Shown: positions 53,469 to 62,012 of the stretch, in pieces
Layout of the letters: every line of letters begins with the position of its first letter
Position numbering within the stretch: the stretch's first letter is position 1
Source of the DNA: GCA-002726655 sp046582185
Lineage (GTDB): Bacteria > Pseudomonadota > Gammaproteobacteria > Pseudomonadales > Azotimanducaceae
Direction: 5' to 3'
Assembly (NCBI GenBank): GCA_046582185.1
Contig: JAYGEX010000036.1
Span: 1 to 64,000, forward strand
Length of the DNA stretch: 64,000 nucleotides
Translations under genes and position numbers: made by a program
The notes under the pieces: generated by a model
What the model was told of the DNA's origin: nothing
What the model saw: the letters and a program-made list of their open reading frames with translations, nothing else
Databases searched by the model: none

Positions 53469-54620
53469 ATGACGATACCATTCAGTCTCTATATTCACTT
53501 TCCCTGGTGCGTCAAGAAATGTCCATATTGTGATTTCAATTCTTATGAACTCGGCGATAAGAATCTGGAAGATGTATATATACAGGCCCTGAAGGATGAC
53601 CTGGAAATAGAAGCCCAGCTTCAAGGCAAAAAGCGGGAACTCCATTCAATCTTTATGGGCGGCGGCACGCCAAGTCTGTTCTCTTCCAACGCCATTGCTA
53701 AAGTGTTATCAGGCATCGATCGGATCTTCACTATCAATGGCGACACCGAGATTACCCTGGAAGCCAATCCGGGCACACTCAAGCTGAGCCTCGACAATGA
53801 AAAATTCCAGGGTTTCTTCGATGCAGGTGTTAATCGAATAAGCATTGGTGTGCAGAGTTTTAACGACCGACATCTACAAAGCCTGGGACGAATTCACAGT
53901 GGCAGAGATGCCCATAATGCATTTTATGCGGCGCGCGAGGCCGGCTTTACCAATATCAATCTTGATTTGATGCATGGCCTGCCGGATCAAAATGCCGATG
54001 AGGCGATGCAAGATCTGGATACGGCAATATCATTGGGCAGCGAACATTTATCCTGGTATCAGCTAACTATAGAGCGCAACACATATTTCCACAAATATCC
54101 GCCGCTCCTGCCCGACGACGACCGACTCTGGGATATCACAGAGAAAGGCCTTAGCCTGCTCGCAGCAAATGACTTTAAACGCTACGAAATAAGTGCATTC
54201 GCAAAGCTCGGATACGAATGCAAACACAACAACAACTATTGGTCCTTTGGCGATTACCTTGGCGTGGGTGCGGGCGCTCACGGAAAAATTAGCAGGTCTC
54301 ATGAAGGGCATTTTGAGATCTATCGAACAACAAAGACCCGCTCACCTACAGACTATCTTGCTTCGCCCAACCGACAACAATCCCTCATTCAAGCGGATTC
54401 CATGGTACTGGAATTTCTGATGAATGCCTTGCGTCTCAATAGCGGCTTCTCACCATCATTATTTGAACAACGTACAGGCTTATCGTTCGACAGTATCGCG
54501 GGCTTTGTAACAAGGGGAATAGAACGAAAGCTACTGCAATCCAGGGATTTCAGCGATCTTGTCATCCCTACAGAACTGGGGACTCGATATCTGGACGACC
54601 TGCTCTTACTGACAGACTAA
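53469..54620 (+). CDS. hemW: HemW radical-SAM haem chaperone
   Basis: 383 residues. The iron-sulphur cluster motif C14-x3-C18-x2-C21 (WCVKKCPYC) binds SAM. FMGGGTPSLF, TLEANPGT, RISIGVQSFNDRHLQSLGRI and the late GYECKHNNNYWSFGDYLGVG distinguish HemW from coproporphyrinogen dehydrogenase HemN. Thought to insert haem into respiratory proteins. Its TAA stop (54618-54620) lies in the left end of a repeat remnant. Confidence 0.94.
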   Translation: MTIPFSLYIHFPWCVKKCPYCDFNSYELGDKNLEDVYIQALKDDLEIEAQLQGKKRELHSIFMGGGTPSLFSSNAIAKVLSGIDRIFTINGDTEITLEANPGTLKLSLDNEKFQGFFDAGVNRISIGVQSFNDRHLQSLGRIHSGRDAHNAFYAAREAGFTNINLDLMHGLPDQNADEAMQDLDTAISLGSEHLSWYQLTIERNTYFHKYPPLLPDDDRLWDITEKGLSLLAANDFKRYEISAFAKLGYECKHNNNYWSFGDYLGVGAGAHGKISRSHEGHFEIYRTTKTRSPTDYLASPNRQQSLIQADSMVLEFLMNALRLNSGFSPSLFEQRTGLSFDSIAGFVTRGIERKLLQSRDFSDLVIPTELGTRYLDDLLLLTD

Positions 54621-54646
54621 CGGGTATATATTCAGGAACTAGCTAG
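54617..54646. repeat. Intergenic repeat remnant C0 (30 bp)
   Basis: CTAACGGG at the hemW stop runs almost directly into TTCAGGAACTAGCTAG. It has both ends of the repeat family but lacks the core, as if internally deleted. Confidence 0.65.
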
Positions 54647-54772
54647 CTCTTGTCCGCGATTGAAAACCTCCGGTGCCAGTTCCTTTGCGAGTGACTGATT
54701 TAGATTCCTAACGTTAATAATGTGCTGCAATTTGGATCAAATATATGCTATTCCCGGACAGGAACTAGTTAG
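54639..54772. repeat. Intergenic repeat copy C1 (134 bp)
   Basis: Left end CTAGCTAGCTCTTGTCC, core ACCTCCGGTGCCAGTTCC with GAGTGACT, right end GGACAGGAACTAGTTAG. Left and right ends are inverted repeats of about 17 bases. Shares CTAGTTAG with C2. Confidence 0.85.
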
Positions 54773-54898
54773 TTCTTGTCTTGATTCTAAGACCGCCGGT
54801 GCCACTTCCTTCGTAAGTGATTATTTCGTAGCGCTAACAATAGTTCAGTTCTGTGCTTTCCGATTAAAACATGTACTTTACGGGCAGGAACTAGCTAG
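54765..54898. repeat. Intergenic repeat copy C2 (134 bp)
   Basis: Left end CTAGTTAGTTCTTGTCT, core ACCGCCGGTGCCACTTCC with TAAGTGATT, right end GGGCAGGAACTAGCTAG. Offset from C1 by 126 bases. The last CTAGCTAG supplies the final codons and the TAG stop of trmB. Confidence 0.85.
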
Positions 54899-55559
54899 CT
54901 GTTAGAGTTCTACGAGCAGCAATATCCGTGACGATATGCCCCTGCTTTATGCCTCTGCGCTCATACTTGGTTAGAGGACGAGCCGGACTCGCTACTGACT
55001 CAAAGCGGGCATCTGCATTCATAAGCCCTTGAATTTCCTCTGCATAAGGCAGCCAGTCAGTCGCCATATGAACAAGCCCGCCGGGAACGAGCACAGTATC
55101 TATCGTTGAGAGCAAGGCAGTGGTTATCAGGCGCCGCTTATGATGTCTTTTTTTAGGCCAGGGGTCAGGGAAAAATATCTGTACGCAATCAATGCTTGCC
55201 GGGGTGATGCAATGTTCCAGCACCTCAACTGAGTCGTTATTATAGACCTTCAGGTTTTCCAGTTTTCGGTCGTTGGCTTCTCCCAACAAGTGACCTATTC
55301 CTGGACGATGCACTTCAATGCCAACAAAATTTCGTTGCGGATTGCCTGCCGCCATTTCAACCAGGGAATCTCCCATGCCGAAGCCGATTTCAATTGTCAC
55401 CGGATTGTTGTTTTTGAAGCTGGACAGACTATTAAATAATCCATCGGCGACGTTAAGGCTATAGGTATCCCACAGCTCCACCAGAGCGCGTCTCTGACTA
55501 ATGGACATACGGCCCTGTCGAATGACAAAGCTACGAATCGGTCTATGTTCTTCCTTCAT
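54891..55559 (-). CDS. trmB: tRNA (guanine-N7)-methyltransferase
   Basis: Methylates G46 in the tRNA variable loop using SAM. 222 residues. EIGFGMGDSLVEMA is the SAM loop, VQIFFPDPWPKKRHHKRRL the family signature, and LTKYERRGIKQGHIV the C-terminal RNA-binding segment. Its stop lies in repeat C2. In Pseudomonas thiS-thiG commonly follow in this block; they are absent, and DUF423 lies 27 bases upstream. Confidence 0.95.
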   Translation of the reverse strand: MKEEHRPIRSFVIRQGRMSISQRRALVELWDTYSLNVADGLFNSLSSFKNNNPVTIEIGFGMGDSLVEMAAGNPQRNFVGIEVHRPGIGHLLGEANDRKLENLKVYNNDSVEVLEHCITPASIDCVQIFFPDPWPKKRHHKRRLITTALLSTIDTVLVPGGLVHMATDWLPYAEEIQGLMNADARFESVASPARPLTKYERRGIKQGHIVTDIAARRTLTAS

Positions 55560-55586
55560 TTACGGGACATTTTGTAGGAGATAGCG

Positions 55587-55967
55587 TTAGCTGGTATGTT
55601 GCCAGGCGGCGTAAGTCAGACAAGCCCAGGCAAACAGAAAAGCGAGCCCGCCAATAGGCGTAATAGGTCCGAGCCACTTTGCACCGGTGAGTGCGAGGCC
55701 ATAAAGACTACCGGAAAATAAAACGATACCCAGAGCAAAGCCAATCCCTGCAAGTTGCAATGCAGGCTTCACGCCCCACAACTGCATCAGAATACATACA
55801 CCCAGCAAGGCCAGCGTATGGGTCATCTGATAGTTCACCGCGGTCTCAAAGGCATGGAAGAGTTTATCTTCAATTTTACCGCGCAAGGCATGAGCAGCAA
55901 AGGCCCCCATTGCCACAGAGACAAAGCCGCTAAGCCCTGAGAAAACAAGAAATATCTTCATGCTCAT
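55587..55967 (-). CDS. DUF423 membrane protein (YgdD-like)
   Basis: 126 residues, four probable membrane helices. GLSGFVSVAMGAFAAHALRG at the start, the central YQMTHTLALLGVC and LGPITPIGGLAFLFAWACL near the end are diagnostic. Function unknown. It lies between rpoH and trmB on the same strand. Confidence 0.9.
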   Translation of the reverse strand: MSMKIFLVFSGLSGFVSVAMGAFAAHALRGKIEDKLFHAFETAVNYQMTHTLALLGVCILMQLWGVKPALQLAGIGFALGIVLFSGSLYGLALTGAKWLGPITPIGGLAFLFAWACLTYAAWQHTS

Positions 55968-56025
55968 GAATAATCAGGAAGTAAATTCATTATCGAAGAG
56001 GCAGCGAAAGTTGATACTGGGAAGG

Positions 56026-56874
56026 CTAGTGATCGAAGCCGAGCTTTAATTTCTTCAGGGCATTTTTTTCCAGCTGCCGCACTCTTTCAGCGGATATTCC
56101 AAATTGACCAGCCAGCTCATGAAGGGTGGACTTTTTATCTACCAGCCAACGCTGTTGAACAATTTCCCGCGCCCGGGCATCAAGCTGCTTGAAGGCGAGC
56201 ATCAATTTCTCATGGTTTAGAGCACTCATGTTGTTTTCTTCTACTAGCTTGGCTGGGTCATGACTGCCATCTTCCAGGTATTGTGCGGGCGCAAGAGCGC
56301 CATCGTCATCGTCTGAAAATGCGTCAAATGATTCGTCATGAGATGCAAGCCTGCCCTCCATTTGCCTGACAACTTCCGGAGCAACGCCAAGCGCTTCAGC
56401 TACGTGACTGACCTCTTGGGAGTTCATCCATCCCAGCCTTTTCTTTGCGCTTCTCAGGTTAAAGAACAACTTTCGCTGCGCCTTGGTGGTCGCGACTTTA
56501 ACGACGCGCCAGTTTCTGAGAATAAATTCGTGCATCTCCGCCTTAATCCAATGGACGGCAAAAGATACCAGTCGTACCTTGAATTCAGGGTTAAATCGCT
56601 TCACCGCCTTCATAAGCCCAACATTTCCTTCCTGGATAAGGTCGGCTTCCGACAGGCCATAGCCAGCGTAGGATTTAGCCACATAGACGACAAACCTTAA
56701 ATGTGCAAAAACCAGTTGCCGAGCAGCTTCGAGGTCACCCTCAAAGTACAAACGGTCTCCAAGCTCACGCTCCTGCTCAATGCTCAACATTGGAATGGAA
56801 TTCACCGCCTGGATGTAGGCATCCAGGTTACCACCAGGAACCATCACATCTAATGCTTGTAAATCAGTACTCAT
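56026..56874 (-). CDS. rpoH: Heat-shock sigma factor RpoH
   Basis: 282-residue sigma-32. Region 2 has YGLSEADLIQEGNVGLMKAV and FAVHWIKAEMHEFILRNWR, followed by the RpoH box VKVATTKAQRKLFFNLRSAK. Region 4 ends with FGISAERVRQLEKNALKKLK. It directs transcription of chaperone and protease genes. Lies 62 bases downstream of ftsX, the conserved ftsYEX-rpoH order. Confidence 0.96.
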   Translation of the reverse strand: MSTDLQALDVMVPGGNLDAYIQAVNSIPMLSIEQERELGDRLYFEGDLEAARQLVFAHLRFVVYVAKSYAGYGLSEADLIQEGNVGLMKAVKRFNPEFKVRLVSFAVHWIKAEMHEFILRNWRVVKVATTKAQRKLFFNLRSAKKRLGWMNSQEVSHVAEALGVAPEVVRQMEGRLASHDESFDAFSDDDDGALAPAQYLEDGSHDPAKLVEENNMSALNHEKLMLAFKQLDARAREIVQQRWLVDKKSTLHELAGQFGISAERVRQLEKNALKKLKLGFDH

Positions 56875-56936
56875 GCGTAGCCTGTGAAAATTTGGGCTGC
56901 AAATCTTATCACTTATCTCTTAGATGATCCATGGAC

Positions 56937-57929
56937 TCACTTTGGCTCGATCTCACTCAAATGGCGGCCCACAGCCAATAGTGCCCCGAAGACCCCTAGA
57001 ATCGTGCCTCCACCAAATATGATAGCGGTGGACGCTGCATTAAGCCCGGTGAGGGCGAAATCGTCCCTGTAGGATTGCGCCAGCACCTCAACCGGACCCG
57101 CCAGGAATAACAAGCTTGCCTGAACGAGCACCCAGGCAAGGACCGAGCCGCCTAGCCCATACCAAAAGCCTAAATAGAGAAAGGGCCTGCGGACAAAGCT
57201 GTCGGTGCCGCCAACCAGTTTTACAATTTCGATTTCGCTGCGTCGATTCTCAATGGCCAGACGAATGGTATTACCGATCACCAGCAATACCCCCAGGGCC
57301 AGTACAAGGCCTAATGACATGACAAGCCGCTCACCCAACAATAACATCGCAAATAGCCGCTCAATCCATTCAAGATCGAACTTTACGGTATCCACCAGCT
57401 CATTCCTGGCCAGCATCGCTACCTTCAGACGTAGCTCGCCCACATCTGCATTCGAGGGTTTAAGCTCCAGAACCGCAGGGAGAGGGTTTTTATCCAATGC
57501 ATTCATAACGTCCCCGAATCCTGACAGGGCACGAAATTCACTCAGCGCCTCATTGGCACTGATGTAGAGAACAGACTCAATATCAGCATCTTGCCTCAGA
57601 CGCGTGCCCAGGGATCGACCATCAGCCTCACTGACCCCTTGCTTCAGGTAGAGACTGATGCGGGGGTCGCCGTCCCAGTCTTCACCAATCTCCCCAACAT
57701 TAACCAACATGACAAATAACAGGACTGGCAACGCGATCGCAATACCAATGACTAACCATGTCATCAGGCTTGTCATCCAATCCCTGAGTAAGGATGACAA
57801 GCTTTCATATGCCACCTTCCTATGATGATCAAGCCAGGCATTGGTCTTGCCGCGGACGCTTCTCCTCGGAGCGGTGGCTCCGGTACCGGCTTTTACAGCT
57901 GCGCCGCCTTTGCCGCCTGAGGCGCTCAT
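56937..57929 (-). CDS. ftsX: Cell division protein FtsX
   Basis: 330 residues, permease-like partner of FtsE. An Arg/Lys-rich cytoplasmic N-terminus, a first membrane helix near 57-77, a periplasmic domain (about 80-185) that would bind EnvC-like amidase activators, then three helices and the ENRRSEIEIVKLVGGTDSFV segment typical of FtsX. Start overlaps ftsE by four bases. Confidence 0.94.
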   Translation of the reverse strand: MSASGGKGGAAVKAGTGATAPRRSVRGKTNAWLDHHRKVAYESLSSLLRDWMTSLMTWLVIGIAIALPVLLFVMLVNVGEIGEDWDGDPRISLYLKQGVSEADGRSLGTRLRQDADIESVLYISANEALSEFRALSGFGDVMNALDKNPLPAVLELKPSNADVGELRLKVAMLARNELVDTVKFDLEWIERLFAMLLLGERLVMSLGLVLALGVLLVIGNTIRLAIENRRSEIEIVKLVGGTDSFVRRPFLYLGFWYGLGGSVLAWVLVQASLLFLAGPVEVLAQSYRDDFALTGLNAASTAIIFGGGTILGVFGALLAVGRHLSEIEPK

Positions 57930-58585
57930 TGACGCTCCTTCAGATTGCCATGGTCTAGAATCAATTCCCGGCGTTTCATCCTTTTGACCAGCCCAAGGTC
58001 ATGTGTCGCAATCATTGTGGTGACACCAACCTGATTAAAGAGATTGAATAGATCCATAATTTCACGAGACAGGTCCGGATCCAGATTACCTGTGGGTTCA
58101 TCTGCCAATATAACAGCAGGCTTGTTAACGACCGCCCTCGCAATGCCGACCCGCTGCTGTTCGCCACCGGACAATGTGATGGGATATTTCTTTTCCTTGT
58201 CGGATAGGCTGACCTTTGACAGCGCAGCCCTGACCCTGCGACCGACTTCCCTATGGCTAACGCCAGCAATGGTTAAGGGCAGCGCTACGTTATCAAAGAC
58301 GGTTCGATCAAAAAGCAGCTGGTGGTTCTGGAATACCACACCAACATTCCGCCGGATCTGGGGGATTTTTCGAGGCGAGATTCTATTCAGGTTGGTGCCA
58401 TTCACAAAGACCTGCCCCTGACTCGGCCTCTCCATAACGATAATAAGCTTCATCAGAGTGCTCTTGCCTGCCCCTGAATGACCGGTCAGAAATACCATCT
58501 CGCCTGAGACCAGTTCAAAGGACACCCTCGACAGAGCTTCCTTACCATCGGGATAACGTTTGCTGACCTCGTCAAAACGTATCAT
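57926..58585 (-). CDS. ftsE: Cell division ATP-binding protein FtsE
   Basis: 219-residue ABC ATPase. Walker A GHSGAGKST (35-43), LSGGEQQRVGIARA signature, Walker B VILADEPTGNLDP. With FtsX it controls septal peptidoglycan hydrolysis. It lies 35 bases after ftsY and overlaps ftsX. Confidence 0.96.
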   Translation of the reverse strand: MIRFDEVSKRYPDGKEALSRVSFELVSGEMVFLTGHSGAGKSTLMKLIIVMERPSQGQVFVNGTNLNRISPRKIPQIRRNVGVVFQNHQLLFDRTVFDNVALPLTIAGVSHREVGRRVRAALSKVSLSDKEKKYPITLSGGEQQRVGIARAVVNKPAVILADEPTGNLDPDLSREIMDLFNLFNQVGVTTMIATHDLGLVKRMKRRELILDHGNLKERQ

Positions 58586-58620
58586 TAAGCACCCACAATT
58601 TAGGTTTGTTCTTGTTCAAA

Positions 58621-59577
58621 CTACTCGTGATCAAAGAGGGCATCAACAAATTCCGTGGCAGAGAAGGGCCGTAGATCATCAATCTGTTCGCCAATGCCAA
58701 TAAAGTGTATCGGTAAATCCAATTGTTTGGCAATTGCAAATACCACGCCGCCCTTGGCGGTGCCATCCAGCTTTGTCAGCACTATGCCACTGACATTAAC
58801 AGCGGCCTGAAATTCCTTCGCCTGAGATATGGCATTCTGGCCTGTACCGGAATCGAGAACCAGAAGTACCGAGTGCGGCGCATCTTCATCCTGACGAGAC
58901 AAAACCCGGTTGATCTTGCTTAGCTCATCCATCAGGTTCTTCTTATTTTGCAAGCGACCCGCTGTATCGGCGATTAACACATCGATATTCTTTGCCTTCG
59001 CTGCCGCCATCGCATCGAAAATAACCGACGCACTATCAGCACCGGAACCTTGAGCAATTACCGGTACATCATTTCGCTCACCCCAGACTTTAAGCTGTTC
59101 GACCGCCGCCGCACGGAATGTATCTCCCGCGGCCAACATGACCGACTTGCCATCCTGCTGAAATTTATGCGCCAATTTGCCCGCTGTTGTTGTCTTACCA
59201 GCACCGTTCACACCAACCATTAGAATGACAAAAGGCGATTGCGCTGACTCTACGACCAATGGCTTCGCTGATGCACTTAATAGACTGACCAGCTCCAACT
59301 TCAGGTTCTCATAAAGGGCATCGCTATCACCCAATTCTTTCCTTGCCACCTTTTCTGTTAATGCCGAGAGGATGGCCGAGGTTGCCTCAACCCCTACATC
59401 AGATGTTAAGAGAACTGTTTCAATTTCTTCTAATAAGCTTTCATCAATAATCTTCTTGCCGAGGAATGCTCGACCCATGCCGCTGACAAGCCGGCTCCTT
59501 GTTTTACCAAGGCCGCTTCGCATCCTGGAGAAAAATCCTGCCTTGCCATCTGCTTCTTTCTCTGCATTACTTGTCAT
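58621..59577 (-). CDS. ftsY: Signal recognition particle receptor FtsY
   Basis: 318-residue GTPase that docks ribosome-SRP complexes at the inner membrane. NG domain with GVNGAGKTTTAGKLA, DTFRAAAVEQLKVW, DTAGRLQNK and TKLDGTAKGGVVF. The acidic A domain of E. coli FtsY is nearly absent: only about 30 residues precede the N domain. Divergent from rsmD by 80 bases. Confidence 0.96.
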   Translation of the reverse strand: MTSNAEKEADGKAGFFSRMRSGLGKTRSRLVSGMGRAFLGKKIIDESLLEEIETVLLTSDVGVEATSAILSALTEKVARKELGDSDALYENLKLELVSLLSASAKPLVVESAQSPFVILMVGVNGAGKTTTAGKLAHKFQQDGKSVMLAAGDTFRAAAVEQLKVWGERNDVPVIAQGSGADSASVIFDAMAAAKAKNIDVLIADTAGRLQNKKNLMDELSKINRVLSRQDEDAPHSVLLVLDSGTGQNAISQAKEFQAAVNVSGIVLTKLDGTAKGGVVFAIAKQLDLPIHFIGIGEQIDDLRPFSATEFVDALFDHE

Positions 59578-59657
59578 TAACGCTATTTACATCCTTCGAA
59601 TAAAATTACCACTAAACTAGCAATAACATCGAGCTGCATATCCATGAGCGCTCAAAC

Positions 59658-60236
59658 TTGAACAACCGGGACCCACGGCACTCAGTCCGAATTATCGGGG
59701 GAAACTGGCGCGGCCGCAAAGTATCTTTTGCAAAAAACGAAAAGATTAGACCCACACCGGACCGGGTCAGGGAAACATTGTTCAACTGGCTACAGCTTGA
59801 TATTAAAGATGCTCGCTGTCTGGAACTCTACAGCGGAAGCGGAATCCTCAGCCTCGAAGCATTATCCAGAGGAGCAGCTCACGTGGTTTTGGTTGATAGT
59901 ATGAGGCTTGCTACCGATCACTTAAAGACAGTATTCACCAATCTTCAGGTTTCAGCCGAACATTTCCATCTGCATACCTGTTCCGCACAAAACTGGCTTG
60001 ACCAGGCAAGCGACAAATTCGACATCGTCTTTATCGATCCCCCCTTTGGCGGCAAAGAGCTGGATCATTGCCTACACACCCTTCACAACAAACAACTGCT
60101 TTCGCCGGATTGTCTGGTATATATCGAATCCCCATCACCTATCACTACATCCGACCTACCCAACAACTGGTCTATACATCGCCAGAAGAAAGCCGGCGTC
60201 GTCCACTATTGCCTCTGCCACACCAGTTCAATATAG
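59658..60236 (+). CDS. rsmD: 16S rRNA m2G966 methyltransferase
   Basis: 192 residues from a TTG start. RIIGGNWRGRKVSF and RPTPDRVRETLFNWL at the N-terminus, LELYSGSGILSLEALSRGA (SAM loop) and the catalytic VFIDPPFG. Modifies G966 of 16S rRNA. Divergent from ftsY, its usual neighbour. Ends in TAG. Confidence 0.94.
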   Translation: MNNRDPRHSVRIIGGNWRGRKVSFAKNEKIRPTPDRVRETLFNWLQLDIKDARCLELYSGSGILSLEALSRGAAHVVLVDSMRLATDHLKTVFTNLQVSAEHFHLHTCSAQNWLDQASDKFDIVFIDPPFGGKELDHCLHTLHNKQLLSPDCLVYIESPSPITTSDLPNNWSIHRQKKAGVVHYCLCHTSSI

Positions 60237-60441
60237 GAATGCCCTGACAATAGTCGCTCTTTGTTTCACTAGCAGGAGGGCCACAAGCCGAGTAAGGGAG
60301 GAAACACAGACACCGCAGGCGAACCCCAATACGCAAATCCTTTTTTCTCCAGCTGCAGGATAGATAAAATAAATCCACACCTTTGCCCACAGTCCAATTT
60401 CTCATGTATGATCTTCGACCCTTGCAAAAGTGAACCAAAGC

Positions 60442-60918
60442 ATGAGTAAAGTTTTATACCCAGGGACCTTTAACCCAATCCACAACGGCCACGCCGACCT
60501 CGTTGAACGCGCTGCCAAGATATTCGGTCATGTGGTGCTGGGGATAGCGACCAGCCCCCACAAAGAACCAAGTGTCCTTGAGCTAAGGGTAAAGCTTGCC
60601 AAGACCGCACTTGCCCACATCGACAATGTTGAAGTGATGGGTTTTACGAATTTGACGGTTGATTTCGCAAAGGACGTCGGTGCCGAGGTCATTCTCAAAG
60701 GCATCAGAACTGTTACCGATTTCGAATACGAGTTCCAGATGCTTAACATGAACCGTGCACTTCAGCCGGGAATGGAAACCGTCTTCCTGGCACCCTCCGA
60801 GCGATTTTCCTATATTTCATCCACGCTTGTCAGACAGATAGCGGCCTTGGGAGGAGACATCTCACAATTCGTGCATCCCCTGGTGGCAGAAGCTCTGCTG
60901 AATGGAGATATCTCTTAA
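60442..60918 (+). CDS. coaD: Phosphopantetheine adenylyltransferase
   Basis: Penultimate step of coenzyme A synthesis. The ATG at 60442 (MSKVLYPGTFNPIHNGH) is chosen over a GTG twelve bases earlier; 158 residues. TFNPIHNGH (H14, H17) is the nucleotidyl-transfer motif and YISSTLVRQIAALGGD the C-terminal signature. The usual motif is TFDPxTxGH, so Asn12-Pro-Ile-His is a mild variant. Convergent with mutM; the small ferredoxin gene that often lies between is missing. Confidence 0.95.
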   Translation: MSKVLYPGTFNPIHNGHADLVERAAKIFGHVVLGIATSPHKEPSVLELRVKLAKTALAHIDNVEVMGFTNLTVDFAKDVGAEVILKGIRTVTDFEYEFQMLNMNRALQPGMETVFLAPSERFSYISSTLVRQIAALGGDISQFVHPLVAEALLNGDIS

Positions 60919-60937
60919 GCAGAAAGCAACATCGAGG

Positions 60938-61747
60938 TCAACGCTGACAAACAGAACAAAATACGCTGGCGCGACCACCCTGCCTGATTTCAACTAGTAT
61001 CTTCTGGCAGTCATGGCATTGCTGACCGCCGCGCCCATATACCGCAAGGGATTGGCCAAAATAGCCAGGGGAGCCATCCTCCCGAACAAAATCTTTTAGG
61101 GTCGTCCCACCGGCTTCAATGGCCCTGGTCAATACTTCCTTTATGGCTTTGCCCAGAGTGATATACCGGGCCTTTGAAATGCGGCCAGCGGATCTATCGG
61201 GCCTTATACCTGCGTGATAAAGCGCTTCATTTGCATAAATATTGCCAACCCCCACAACCACATGGCCATTCATAATGAAACTCTTCACTGAAACTTTGCG
61301 TTTCCGTGATTTCTCATGGAGATAGTTGCCGTCAAAATCTGAGGACAGGGGCTCGGGTCCCAATTTTTCGAGGAGGGGGTGATCTTCGCCCGCCAGCCAG
61401 AATATCGAACCAAAGCGACGGGGGTCTTTAAAACGAAGCAGACAACCATCATCCATCACAAAATCCACATGATCGTGCGCTCCAGCTGGCAAATGCTCGC
61501 GCAGGATTCTCAAGCTCCCTGACATGCCGAGGTGCAACATAACCTTGCCATCATCGGTCTCCAAAAACAGATATTTAGCGCGCCTGCCAACGGACACGAT
61601 TGTCTTACCGGTAAAACATTGTGCAAGATCTTCGGAAACGGGCCAGCGCAACATCGCTTGTCGGACCGTGACTTGCACAACTCTCTTCCCTAGCAGGTGA
61701 GGTTCAATTCCCCTCCTGGTGGTCTCTACTTCCGGTAACTCTGGCAT
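60938..61747 (-). CDS. mutM: Formamidopyrimidine-DNA glycosylase
   Basis: Removes 8-oxoguanine and cuts the strand. 269 residues. PELPEVETTRRGIEPHL at the start (P2 nucleophile, E3), an intact helix-two-turn-helix with GNIYANEALYHAGI, and a C-terminal zinc finger of Cys-x2-Cys-x16-Cys-x2-Cys (CHDCQ...CSVC). Confidence 0.97.
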   Translation of the reverse strand: MPELPEVETTRRGIEPHLLGKRVVQVTVRQAMLRWPVSEDLAQCFTGKTIVSVGRRAKYLFLETDDGKVMLHLGMSGSLRILREHLPAGAHDHVDFVMDDGCLLRFKDPRRFGSIFWLAGEDHPLLEKLGPEPLSSDFDGNYLHEKSRKRKVSVKSFIMNGHVVVGVGNIYANEALYHAGIRPDRSAGRISKARYITLGKAIKEVLTRAIEAGGTTLKDFVREDGSPGYFGQSLAVYGRGGQQCHDCQKILVEIRQGGRASVFCSVCQR

Positions 61748-61890
61748 TGAACGATCACACCTCCTTTTTCACATGCGGCCTTTTTACACGCCTCTCTACA
61801 CCCACATCTATACCACAATAGTGCCATTGTCATGCCCGCGTCTCTATCCAAATCTCTCGCGCTGCCATGATTAAACGGCACTAGTGCACC

Positions 61891-61914
61891 GGCCCCGTAT
61901 TCACAGGGCCTTTT
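61891..61914 (+). terminator. Possible Rho-independent terminator
   Basis: GGCCC and GGGCC pair around a ten-base loop and are followed by TTTT. It stands in the divergent gap between mutM and the hydantoinase gene, where no plus-strand gene is seen to end, so it may stop a small RNA or a leader transcript. Confidence 0.35.
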
Positions 61915-62012
61915 CCTATTTATCTATCCAGCTCTTAACGTCCATGATACCTTCAACAAGAATAGCGTCCTGATATCCCCCCACAGTCAAAGGCCTGATC
62001 CCCGGTAATCAA

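Noticed and set aside
60172..60438. Minus-strand open frame of 88 codons between rsmD and coaD
   Set aside because: Overlaps the end of rsmD and carries no family motif; likely chance.
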